Of a stretch of DNA of 9,466 nt, positions 1 to 5,825 are shown piece by piece; position 1 is the first letter of the stretch, and each line of letters opens with the position of its first letter. A program made the translations under genes and the position numbers. The DNA lies in NCBI GenBank assembly GCA_958449715.1, contig CAUDIU010000066.1, forward strand, positions 1 through 9,466, in the 5' to 3' direction. The notes beneath the pieces were generated by a model. The model had not been told where the DNA came from, ran no database searches, and saw only the letters and a list, made by a program, of their open reading frames with translations. Origin of the DNA: an uncultured Clostridium sp. (GTDB taxonomy: Bacteria > Cyanobacteriota > Vampirovibrionia > Gastranaerophilales > Gastranaerophilaceae).

Positions 1-1
1 T

Positions 2-1882
2 ATTACGCAGTACCACAGAGAAATTTTAGAAAAAATGAAACTTCTAAAAATGGACTTTTTGGGTCTGCGTAACCTTACAATGATTCATAAAACAGTTAAA
101 CTCGTAAAAAAATGTCAAGGAATAGATGTTGATATTAACCATATCCCTCTAGATGACAAACCAACATATGATATGTTAGTTCGAGGAGAAACTGTCGGCG
201 TATTCCAACTTGAATCATCAGGTATGACAAGTTTGGTAAAAAAGTTAAAACCAGACGTTTTTGAAGATTTAGGTGCCTTGGTTGCCCTATTCAGACCTGG
301 ACCTTTAGGGTCAGGCATGGTAGATGACTTCGTAGAAAGAAAACATGGTCGTCAAGCAATTACATACGCACACCCAAGATTAGAGCCAATTCTAAAAGAT
401 ACATATGGCACAATGGTATACCAAGAGCAAATCATGCAGATTTTCCAAGTCATGGCAGATTACTCTTTAGGACAAGCTGACCAAGTTCGCCGTATGATGG
501 GGCACAAAGACCCTGTAGCTATGGCTGCTCAAAAAGATAAATTAATTGAGGGTTCTGCAAAATACGGTATGAAAGCAGAAGATGCAACTAAACTTTTTGA
601 ACAAATTCAAAACTTCGCAGCATACTGCTTTAACAGAGCACACTCTTCAGCCTATGCCTTCGTTGCATATCAAACAGCGTATCTAAAATGTCATTATCCT
701 GTTGAATATTTATCAGCACTATTATCAAGTGTTGCAGGCGATCAGGATAAAACTCAAGCTTATATTGAAGAAGCATTGAAATACGGAATAAAAGTTTTGC
801 CACCTGATATTAATAAATCATATCTTGAATATGCACCAGACGGTAAAAACATTCGTTTCGGACTTGCATCAATCAAACAAGTTGGCGAAGGAGTAATTGA
901 AGAAATCATCAAAGAAAGAGAAGAAAATGGTGATTATAAATCAATTTATGATTATATTAAACGTTTAGATACTAAATGTTCTAACAAAAAAACTCTAGAA
1001 GGCTTAATTAAAGCAGGAGCATTTGCATCAATAGAAAAAAGCAGAAAACAATTAATGGATAATATTGAATACATAACAGCAACTGCTTCTAAAGAATCAA
1101 AAGCAAAAGAGTCAGGTCAAGGCAGTTTATTTGACATGCTTGGAGACACATCTGCTATAGAAGATGCAAAATTCCAACTAGCAGGATCTGATGAAGAATA
1201 TGATGCAAGAACATTACAAAATTTTGAAAAAGAATTTTTGGGATTTTATGTAACAAGTCACCCGCTATCTACAATTAGAGATAAATTACCATTCTTGATG
1301 ACTCATAAAATAACAGAAATTCCTGAACAGCCAAATGACAAAATTGTTACGATTTGCGGTCTTATTACTGCTGTAAAACAAATTCCAACAAAAAAAGATC
1401 AGACAAAATTTATAAGATTTATAACTGTTGAAGATCTTTCTGGGAAAATTGAAGTTATAGCATTCAACGGGAAAATCCAAGAATATGGTGATTACTTGCA
1501 AAATGAACAAAGAGTAATTATCTCAGGTAAAGTAAACAGAAGAAGTGACGATGAACCACCATCATTAATTGTTGAAACTGTAAAAACTGTTGATAATTCA
1601 AATATTTTTACCATTACGCTAATTGATGACTTCAAATTTGAAGAAATAGTATTATTAAAAAATATCTTATGCCAACATTCAGGCTCTGATCCTGTTACTT
1701 TTAAATTAAAAGATTTCGATAATGATGTAAAAGTTCTTGCAGCATCTATGTTTTGGGTTGAAAGCTCTAATGAACTTGTAAATACATTAAAAAAACATTT
1801 TCAAAACAGAATCAATATAGAAATTCGCTCGATGGACAGCCAAGATAATGATAATAAAAAAGAAGTAACAGCCGCTGTATAA
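2..1882 (+). CDS. dnaE: DNA polymerase III alpha subunit, C-terminal half (5' end outside window)
   Basis: This is the replicative DNA polymerase, whose reading frame is already open at the left edge; the ATG at 35 is internal. Numbering from that methionine, MDFLGLRNLT (6-15) carries the third catalytic aspartate of the C-family palm (D7, equivalent to E. coli D555). The fingers follow, with FRPGPLGSGMVDDFV (86-100), YQEQIMQI (129-136) and QADQVRRMMGHKD (147-159). AYCFNRAHSSAYAFVAYQTAY is at 196-216, and a helix-hairpin-helix segment (GLASIKQVGEGV) is at about 276-287. QGSLF (362-366) matches the QxxLF clamp-binding motif, and an OB fold (ICGLITAVKQ ... TVEDLSGKIEVIAF) spans about 440-515. 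The PHP domain and the first two palm aspartates lie upstream of the window. The visible part is close to the length expected for the second half of an ordinary DnaE of about 1,150-1,200 residues. The C-terminus ends plainly in KKEVTAAV. No hairpin terminator follows, so read-through into the lipoprotein gene is possible. Confidence 0.97.
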   Translation: MTQYHREILEKMKLLKMDFLGLRNLTMIHKTVKLVKKCQGIDVDINHIPLDDKPTYDMLVRGETVGVFQLESSGMTSLVKKLKPDVFEDLGALVALFRPGPLGSGMVDDFVERKHGRQAITYAHPRLEPILKDTYGTMVYQEQIMQIFQVMADYSLGQADQVRRMMGHKDPVAMAAQKDKLIEGSAKYGMKAEDATKLFEQIQNFAAYCFNRAHSSAYAFVAYQTAYLKCHYPVEYLSALLSSVAGDQDKTQAYIEEALKYGIKVLPPDINKSYLEYAPDGKNIRFGLASIKQVGEGVIEEIIKEREENGDYKSIYDYIKRLDTKCSNKKTLEGLIKAGAFASIEKSRKQLMDNIEYITATASKESKAKESGQGSLFDMLGDTSAIEDAKFQLAGSDEEYDARTLQNFEKEFLGFYVTSHPLSTIRDKLPFLMTHKITEIPEQPNDKIVTICGLITAVKQIPTKKDQTKFIRFITVEDLSGKIEVIAFNGKIQEYGDYLQNEQRVIISGKVNRRSDDEPPSLIVETVKTVDNSNIFTITLIDDFKFEEIVLLKNILCQHSGSDPVTFKLKDFDNDVKVLAASMFWVESSNELVNTLKKHFQNRINIEIRSMDSQDNDNKKEVTAAV

Positions 1883-1937
1883 ATATAAATAGCAAAAAAA
1901 ATTTTTTTCGGTTTTTGTTTAAAACAAAGGAGTAAAA

Positions 1938-2366
1938 ATGAAAATAATAAATGCTATTAAAACAGGGGTTATATCAACAGTTTTGACATCATGCTCATAT
2001 CCACAAATTGCAAAACAACATTATGTTCAAACATTTCCGAGAAAATCAGTTACAACAGTTTTGGATTCACTGAGTCAAGAAACAAGGAATATGCTAACAC
2101 AAGAATATAAACAATTCGGTAAAGATACTTTATGCATAAAATTAGATGATATATCTAATCCATCTAACTTAATGAAAAGATTAAAAAATATAGCAAATTT
2201 CAAAAACCCTGATGTAATAAAAAAAGCATATCACAAATCATGCGATTGTTTAGAAGGCAAAAAATTATTTTCAGAAACCCTAGCAGTTCTTAAACCAGAA
2301 AAAATATATAAAATAAAGAAATCAAACTTTTATTATGTTCCAGTTGAATATTATGGAAAAAAATAA
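1938..2366 (+). CDS. Small predicted lipoprotein, function unknown
   Basis: I do not recognise this 142-residue protein. Its N-terminus (MKIINAIKTG followed by VISTVLTSC) looks like a short lipoprotein signal: two lysines, a brief hydrophobic stretch, and the lipobox LTSC with the cysteine at residue 19. The mature protein would therefore be lipid-anchored outside the cytoplasmic membrane. The rest is lysine-rich and probably helical in the middle (about 40-115), with a CDC pair at 102-104 and a tyrosine-rich tail (FYYVPVEYYGKK). The start is supported by AAAGGAG at 1927-1932, five to six bases upstream. The gene begins 55 bases after dnaE with no hairpin terminator between them, so it may be co-transcribed. 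It is followed closely by the tRNA-Gly promoter. The hydrophobic core of the signal is short, so lipidation is likely but not certain. Confidence 0.75.
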   Translation: MKIINAIKTGVISTVLTSCSYPQIAKQHYVQTFPRKSVTTVLDSLSQETRNMLTQEYKQFGKDTLCIKLDDISNPSNLMKRLKNIANFKNPDVIKKAYHKSCDCLEGKKLFSETLAVLKPEKIYKIKKSNFYYVPVEYYGKK

Positions 2367-2374
2367 AAAAGTAC

Positions 2375-2403
2375 TTGCAAAAAAAAAATGTTCATGTAAT
2401 AAT
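2375..2403 (+). promoter_or_regulatory. Candidate promoter of tRNA-Gly(GCC)
   Basis: A -35 element TTGCAA (2375-2380) is followed after 17 bases by AATAAT (2398-2403). A TG one base upstream (2395-2396) makes an extended -10. The tRNA begins 16 bases after the -10. The same TACTTGCA sequence precedes the -10 of the second tRNA-Gly locus. Confidence 0.5.
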
Positions 2404-2418
2404 AAAAAAGTACCCAAT

Positions 2419-2493
2419 GCGGGGGTAATTCAGTGGTAGAATGCCTCCTTGCCAAGGAGGATGTCGCGAGTTCGAGCCTCGTCTCCCGCTCCA
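2419..2493 (+). tRNA. tRNA-Gly (anticodon GCC), CCA encoded
   Basis: The cloverleaf folds fully by eye. The acceptor is GCGGGGG/CTCCCGC with one G-U pair. The D arm contains TTCAGTGGTAGAA. The anticodon stem CCTCC/GGAGG encloses the loop TTGCCAA, giving anticodon GCC (glycine). The T stem GCGAG/CTCGT encloses TTCGAGC. The discriminator is T and the 3' CCA is in the DNA (2491-2493). A hairpin terminator follows two bases later. Confidence 0.97.
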
Positions 2494-2494
2494 T

Positions 2495-2525
2495 AAAAAA
2501 GAGTCTGATTTTCAGGCTCTTTTTT
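2495..2525. terminator. Bidirectional rho-independent terminator
   Basis: An 8-bp stem GAGTCTGA/TCAGGCTC (2501-2508 with 2512-2519, one G-U pair) with a TTT loop is flanked by six A on the left and six T on the right. It can therefore end the tRNA-Gly transcript on the + strand and the Kelch-like gene on the - strand, which stops 54 bases away. Confidence 0.9.
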
Positions 2526-2578
2526 ATTTTGCTAATTTATTACAATATAGACTAATATTCACATTACGCTCACTTAAT

Positions 2579-3907
2579 TTATTTTCTTGGAACATATAAA
2601 CAAGCGTACTTATCAAAATAAAACAATATACGTCCGTCTTTTAACATAACTGAATACCCTCCAGGTCTTTTATAAGGCATATTTTTTATCAATACAGATT
2701 TCCCTGTTTCAGGATTAAATATTTCAGTTCGATTTTCATATATACCATCTCCTGAAAAATTACCTGATTTTTCAATATTTTGGCCACCATTTACTAAAAT
2801 ATTCCCATCAGGTAATAATGTCATGTTATACAAATAAACAGATCCTCTTGGAACAATTAATTTCCCAAGTTCAACAATTGCATCTTTTTCTGGATTATAT
2901 CGTTTCAAAATCATCTGATTACCTAATTTATCAGAAATATAACTTACTAATACAATATCTCCATTTTTTAATTGAAGAAAAGTTTTACCATTCACTTCAC
3001 AGTTTGATTCTCTTAAATTATTTGTTCGTAAATTGTATAAATAAAATCTGTTATCAGCAACAATTAATAAATTATCATTATAAAGATACAAATCATTAAT
3101 ATTATTAAAAATTTTAGGGGATTTTATAAGCGAAAATTCATTTGTATCAGGATTATAAACTTCAAACACACTTGCTTTTCTAGACACACCTGAATCACTA
3201 ATTCCGATAGGTATAGAATTATCTCTTTGAACAAAACCTCCAAATAAAAGTACACTACCATCTTTTAACAAAACTTTTTTCGAATTAGATCTTCTTAAAT
3301 TTAATTTACCTGTATATTCGAAATTATATGAATCAATATCAAATAATTGAGCATACATCGATTTTTTATAATCCTCTATATAATCATAATATTTTTTTAA
3401 CAAATTTGAATCTTTTTGTAGATAGGGTAAATAAATTTTTTCTCTTTCTATTTCTGGTAATTGTTTATAAGCTCGCCAAGCATCTCTTGTTGTTTTAATA
3501 TTTTTATCTCCAAAATATAATGATTTGTATTTATATAAATCATTAAGAATTAACCAATAAATTTCGTGTTCGAACTGCTCTGAAGGTTCTTTAAATAAAG
3601 GGGCTATAAACAAAATTTTATTTTGGGTTAATCCTATAGCTTTAGTATTATCATGCTTATCAATTGAGGTATTGAGAGTTGCAATTTTATTGAATTTATT
3701 AGTATTAGTATCAAAATTTATAATATTATCATCTGAAATTATAAATACTCTACCGTCATTAAATTGGACAGGGATCCCCAAATGATAATCTGTTCTTATT
3801 TTTTCGAAATGTCCATTTTTATAATCTAAAGCATAGACCCTAGATGGAATTAGCAAATAAAAAGATAATATTACTATTAATAAAAATACTCTGTTAATAA
3901 CTATCAT
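2579..3907 (-). CDS. Secreted Kelch-like beta-propeller protein
   Basis: This 442-residue protein has an N-terminal signal peptide (hydrophobic residues about 7-20, likely signal peptidase cleavage after VYA at 24-26). The body contains repeated strand pairs of the Kelch/galactose-oxidase type: QFNDGRVFII (48-57), LLKDGSVLLFGGF (213-225), QLKNGDIVLV (312-321), LLPDGNILVNGGQ (364-376) and MLKDGRILFYF (421-431). They alternate with 'YNPDTNEFSLI' or 'FNPETGKSVLI' segments (251-261, 397-407). Such propellers usually bind protein or carbohydrate; no catalytic residues can be identified, so the substrate is unknown. Residues about 105-200 form a charged, tyrosine- and lysine-rich, probably helical insertion that interrupts the propeller pattern. 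The ATG has GGAG only at an unusually long 13-base spacing (3921-3924). A promoter is visible at 3944-3972. The gene is very AT-rich and stands alone between two tRNA-Gly genes. Confidence 0.85.
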   Translation of the reverse strand: MIVINRVFLLIVILSFYLLIPSRVYALDYKNGHFEKIRTDYHLGIPVQFNDGRVFIISDDNIINFDTNTNKFNKIATLNTSIDKHDNTKAIGLTQNKILFIAPLFKEPSEQFEHEIYWLILNDLYKYKSLYFGDKNIKTTRDAWRAYKQLPEIEREKIYLPYLQKDSNLLKKYYDYIEDYKKSMYAQLFDIDSYNFEYTGKLNLRRSNSKKVLLKDGSVLLFGGFVQRDNSIPIGISDSGVSRKASVFEVYNPDTNEFSLIKSPKIFNNINDLYLYNDNLLIVADNRFYLYNLRTNNLRESNCEVNGKTFLQLKNGDIVLVSYISDKLGNQMILKRYNPEKDAIVELGKLIVPRGSVYLYNMTLLPDGNILVNGGQNIEKSGNFSGDGIYENRTEIFNPETGKSVLIKNMPYKRPGGYSVMLKDGRILFYFDKYACLYVPRK

Positions 3908-3943
3908 AACTTTTTATAAACTCCAACTCTTATCATATATAAA

Positions 3944-3972
3944 AGATTAGAAATTTTTACATATTTTGTCAA
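3944..3972 (-). promoter_or_regulatory. Candidate promoter of the Kelch-like gene
   Basis: Read on the minus strand, a perfect -35 TTGACA (3972-3967) is followed after exactly 17 bases by TAATCT (3949-3944). Transcription would start near 3937, giving a leader of about 30 bases before the ATG at 3907. Confidence 0.55.
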
Positions 3973-4003
3973 GCTAAAAAATAATTTTTCAGAAGATTTT
4001 TAC

Positions 4004-4032
4004 TTGCATGACTTTTGCATATTTGATAAAAT
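4004..4032 (+). promoter_or_regulatory. Candidate promoter of tRNA-Gly(CCC)
   Basis: TTGCAT (4004-4009) and TAAAAT (4027-4032) are separated by 17 bases. The tRNA starts 24 bases after the -10. The -35 region repeats the ACTTGCA seen before tRNA-Gly(GCC). A second TTGCAT at 4015-4020 is too close to the -10 to serve as its -35. Confidence 0.5.
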
Positions 4033-4056
4033 TACAAAGTTAAGATTAAATATTAT

Positions 4057-4128
4057 GCGGATGTAATTCAGTGGTAGAATGCAACCTTCCCAAGGTTGAC
4101 GTCGCGGGTTCGAGTCCCGTCGTCCGCT
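4057..4128 (+). tRNA. tRNA-Gly (anticodon CCC), CCA not encoded
   Basis: The acceptor is GCGGATG/CGTCCGC with one wobble pair. The D arm is the same as in the other tRNA-Gly. The anticodon stem CAACC/GGTTG encloses TTCCCAA, giving anticodon CCC. The T stem GCGGG/CCCGT encloses TTCGAGT. The discriminator is T (4128), followed directly by TTTT G TTTT rather than CCA. That T-rich run may serve as the terminator, with the acceptor and T stems in place of a hairpin. The convergent DMT_6 gene ends only 7 bases away. Confidence 0.97.
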
Positions 4129-4135
4129 TTTTGTT

Positions 4136-4477
4136 TTACCATTTTTTAAAAATAAAAAATACTGCAAAAATTATAAATACAAATCCAACTAAATAATTCC
4201 ACTTAAATTCTTCTTTTAAGTATAAAACAGAAAATACACTAAAAACTAAAAGAGTAATTACTTCTTGTATAGTCTTTAGTTGTGCCGCAGAATATACACT
4301 GCTACCAATTCTGTTTGCTGGGACTTGGAAACAATATTCAAAAAAAGCTATGCCCCAACTAACTAAAATGACTAACCATAAAGCAGCAGACTTATGCTTT
4401 AAATGTCCATACCAAGCAAAAGTCATAAATATATTTGAAATAGTTAACAATATTATAGGGGCAATACTTCTAAACAT
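4136..4477 (-). CDS. DMT_6 / DUF486 family small membrane protein
   Basis: This 113-residue protein has four predicted transmembrane helices (about 4-22, 31-49, 66-86 and 92-110), the usual size for the DUF486 (DMT_6) family. That family is related to the half-size members of the drug/metabolite transporter superfamily. Family-typical blocks are easy to see: FMTFAWYGHLK (17-27), FEYCFQVPANRIG (46-58) and AAQLKTIQEVITL (64-76), with FIFKKW at the end. The role is not established; half-size DMT transporters generally work as dimers, so an efflux or small-molecule transport role is plausible but unproven. The ribosome binding site is weak (AAAGG about 12 bases before the ATG). A perfect -10 (TATAAT) lies at 4522-4517 on the minus strand without a clear -35. 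The stop is 7 bases from tRNA-Gly(CCC) on the opposite strand. Confidence 0.9.
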   Translation of the reverse strand: MFRSIAPIILLTISNIFMTFAWYGHLKHKSAALWLVILVSWGIAFFEYCFQVPANRIGSSVYSAAQLKTIQEVITLLVFSVFSVLYLKEEFKWNYLVGFVFIIFAVFFIFKKW

Positions 4478-4516
4478 ATATCCAAGCCTTTCTTAATATA
4501 AAAATTTGCTAAAAAA

Positions 4517-4522
4517 ATTATA
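4517..4522 (-). promoter_or_regulatory. Candidate -10 element for the DMT_6 gene
   Basis: The minus strand reads TATAAT here, about 40 bases upstream of the ATG at 4477. The region 17-18 bases further up (AGACTT) is a poor -35, so this is only a tentative promoter. It is divergent from the tRNA-Thr promoter. Confidence 0.3.
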
Positions 4523-4544
4523 CAACAAATATAAAAAGAAAGTC

Positions 4545-4573
4545 TTGACATTTAAGTATTTTCTTAATACAAT
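4545..4573 (+). promoter_or_regulatory. Strong promoter of the Thr-Thr-Tyr tRNA cluster
   Basis: A perfect TTGACA (4545-4550), a 17-base spacer and TACAAT (4568-4573) make one of the two best sigma-70-type promoters in the window. The first tRNA begins 14 bases after the -10, as expected for a stable-RNA transcription unit with a short leader. Confidence 0.8.
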
Positions 4574-4587
4574 AATTCATGTGGTTA

Positions 4588-4659
4588 GCCGACTTGGCTC
4601 AATGGTAGAGCAACGGTTTTGTAAACCGTAGGTTGTAGGTTCGATTCCTATAGTCGGCA
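4588..4659 (+). tRNA. tRNA-Thr (anticodon TGT), CCA not encoded
   Basis: The acceptor GCCGACT/AGTCGGC is perfectly paired. The anticodon stem ACGGT/ACCGT encloses TTTGTAA, giving anticodon TGT (threonine). The T arm carries GGTTCGATTCC. The discriminator is A (4659) and is followed by TTTTT, so CCA must be added after transcription. This is the first gene of a three-tRNA cluster. Confidence 0.97.
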
Positions 4660-4691
4660 TTTTTTATTAAATAAAAGCCCTTGTGGCATTA

Positions 4692-4763
4692 GCCTTTGTG
4701 GCGCAGGGGTAGCGCACTCCCTTGGTAAGGGAGAGGCCACGGGTTCAAATCCCGTCAAAGGCA
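4692..4763 (+). tRNA. tRNA-Thr (anticodon GGT), CCA not encoded
   Basis: The acceptor GCCTTTG/CAAAGGC is perfectly paired. The anticodon stem CTCCC/GGGAG encloses TTGGTAA, giving anticodon GGT, which reads ACC/ACU threonine codons. The T stem ACGGG/CCCGT encloses TTCAAAT. The discriminator A (4763) is followed by AATTTTG, so no CCA is encoded. It lies 32 bases after tRNA-Thr(TGT); no separate promoter is evident. Confidence 0.97.
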
Positions 4764-4782
4764 AATTTTGAAAACAGAATAT

Positions 4783-4868
4783 GGGTAGGTGCCCGAGTGG
4801 CTAAAGGGAGCAGACTGTAAATCTGCCGTCGCGAGACTACGGTGGTTCGAATCCACCCTTGCCCACCA
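4783..4868 (+). tRNA. tRNA-Tyr (anticodon GTA), CCA encoded
   Basis: This is a class II tRNA with a long variable arm. The acceptor GGGTAGG/CTTGCCC contains G-U pairs. The anticodon stem GCAGA/TCTGC encloses CTGTAAA, giving anticodon GTA (tyrosine). The variable arm follows (CGTCGCGAGACTACGG region), then a T arm with GGTGGTTCGAATCCACC. The discriminator is A and CCA is encoded (4866-4868). It is the last gene of the cluster, 19 bases after tRNA-Thr(GGT). The grouping of Thr and Tyr tRNAs resembles the Thr/Tyr clusters seen in many bacteria. Confidence 0.97.
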
Positions 4869-4872
4869 TTTT

Positions 4873-4898
4873 AAAAGACCTCTTATGAGGTCTTTTTT
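4873..4898 (+). terminator. Rho-independent terminator of the tRNA cluster
   Basis: A perfect 10-bp stem AAAAGACCTC/GAGGTCTTTT (4873-4882 with 4887-4896) with loop TTAT runs into a six-T tract. It starts four bases after tRNA-Tyr. It may also stop minus-strand transcripts arriving from the gene at 4955-5305. Confidence 0.92.
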
Positions 4899-4954
4899 AT
4901 TATATTTATTTTAGACTAGAATACATTCTTATTTTAATTAAAACACAATTACCT

Positions 4955-5305
4955 TTACACAAAATAATTTCTTCCTGCAAAAACAGATTTCCATTTATTC
5001 TTTAGATCCATATATTTTGGTAAAAAAAACAAAGAAACATAGTAGTCAGATAACCCCTTATAGGGGCGTTTTATGTAATTTATTGAAATTTTATACGGTT
5101 GTCCATCTTTAAAATTTGTTATTAAATTAGTCATAAATCTGGAGTTTACATTTCCACGTCCAGGTATAACTACCTTAGACATTAATTTTTCATTATTCAT
5201 AAATTTTATAACTTGAGTACCTGTTTTAGGTAAAATTTTTACAGTTCTTTGAATTGCGGTCGTTTTTTCATTTACAAATCTTGAAATACCATAAATTTTA
5301 ACCAT
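4955..5305 (-). CDS. Small basic hypothetical protein
   Basis: I do not recognise this 116-residue protein. It is clearly basic (many Lys and Arg), has no signal peptide and no membrane segment, and reads like a compact mostly-beta protein: TTAIQRTVKILPKTGTQV (15-32), then KVVIPGRGNVNSRFM (44-58), PYKISINYIKRPYKG (70-84) and DYYVSLFFLPKY (87-98). Its charge would fit nucleic-acid binding, but no motif shows it. The ATG has a good Shine-Dalgarno (AGGAG, six bases upstream). It is the last of three minus-strand genes after galM and the nuclease-like gene, with a 69-base gap to the latter. That gap contains an AT-rich hairpin and a TATAAT, so it may have its own promoter. Confidence 0.6.
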   Translation of the reverse strand: MVKIYGISRFVNEKTTAIQRTVKILPKTGTQVIKFMNNEKLMSKVVIPGRGNVNSRFMTNLITNFKDGQPYKISINYIKRPYKGLSDYYVSLFFLPKYMDLKNKWKSVFAGRNYFV

Positions 5306-5352
5306 ACTTAACTCCTAAATTTATTACATTATAATTATTAAAACTTAAACAA

Positions 5353-5376
5353 AAAAATTTTTGCTGAAAAATTTTT
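5353..5376 (-). terminator. Possible weak AT-rich terminator after the nuclease-like gene
   Basis: AAAAATTTTT occurs twice (5353-5362 and 5367-5376) around GCTG. Because the unit is self-complementary, the two copies can pair as a 10-bp stem with a 4-base loop, overlapping the stop codon and followed on the minus strand by more T. The stem has no G or C pairs, so termination would be weak at best. Confidence 0.25.
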
Positions 5377-5764
5377 ATTTCATTTGCTCTGGGGTAATTA
5401 TCCATAAATCAATATTGTGGTAATTTGCCACTGATTTTACACGTTTTATATATTTTTCATCACTTTGACCATTTTCAGAAATCAATACAATTCCAGCTTT
5501 TTTATTTAACTGCTCACCATAATAAAGAGATTGACCAATACTTTCTGCCCATTTTTTAGCAAAATCAAATTCTACGGCATGAGTTTTAGTCACACAATCA
5601 ACACGAGCTTTATCAGGCAAAATCACTTCTGTCACACCACCATTTGCTCTACACCAATAGTTTTGATAATCCTTTTCATAAAATTTATGATTTTTTGGAG
5701 TAGCAGCAAAAGCAGATATTGAAAATAAATTCAGTATTAAAATTAATAATAAGAATTGCCTCAT
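5375..5764 (-). CDS. Exported protein with PD-(D/E)XK nuclease-like core
   Basis: From the ATG at 5764 this is 129 residues. It begins with a classical signal peptide (MRQ, a leucine/isoleucine core, then likely cleavage after AFA at 18-20), so the product is predicted to leave the cytoplasm. The mature part contains GGVTEVILPDKARVDC (42-57), THAVEFDFAKKWAESIGQSL (60-79) and the hydrophobic strand AGIVLI. The arrangement D56, E65-x-D67, K70/K71 followed by QSLYY (Q78, Y82; a QxxxY pattern) resembles the core of PD-(D/E)XK nucleases, especially the RecB-like branch. I recognise this block as a widespread family of uncharacterised small proteins; nuclease activity is inference. The frame could open earlier at TTG 5779, but the ATG gives the more normal signal peptide. 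Neither start has a clear ribosome binding site. It lies 61 bases after galM on the same strand. Confidence 0.7.
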   Translation of the reverse strand: MRQFLLLILILNLFSISAFAATPKNHKFYEKDYQNYWCRANGGVTEVILPDKARVDCVTKTHAVEFDFAKKWAESIGQSLYYGEQLNKKAGIVLISENGQSDEKYIKRVKSVANYHNIDLWIITPEQMK

Positions 5765-5825
5765 TATTTTATAATACAATTTATTTAAAAATTATAAAAT
5801 TAGCTAAACGTATGAAAAATTTAAG

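Noticed and set aside
1893..1920. A-run followed by T-rich sequence after dnaE, considered as a terminator
   Set aside because: There is no GC-containing stem, and the A/T runs cannot form a stable hairpin; transcription probably reads into the lipoprotein gene.
2818..3099. A 93-codon + strand frame within the Kelch-like gene
   Set aside because: It is antisense to a gene with a signal peptide and repeated blade motifs, and has no start signals.
2419..4128. The two similar tRNA-Gly genes as attachment sites or ends of a mobile element
   Set aside because: The sequence between them holds only the Kelch-like gene; there is no integrase, transposase or flanking direct repeat beyond the expected tRNA similarity.
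5054..5066. CCCC-TTATA-GGGG palindrome, unusually GC-rich for the region
   Set aside because: It lies inside the 4955-5305 coding frame, has only a 4-bp stem and no T-run, so it is probably just codon sequence.
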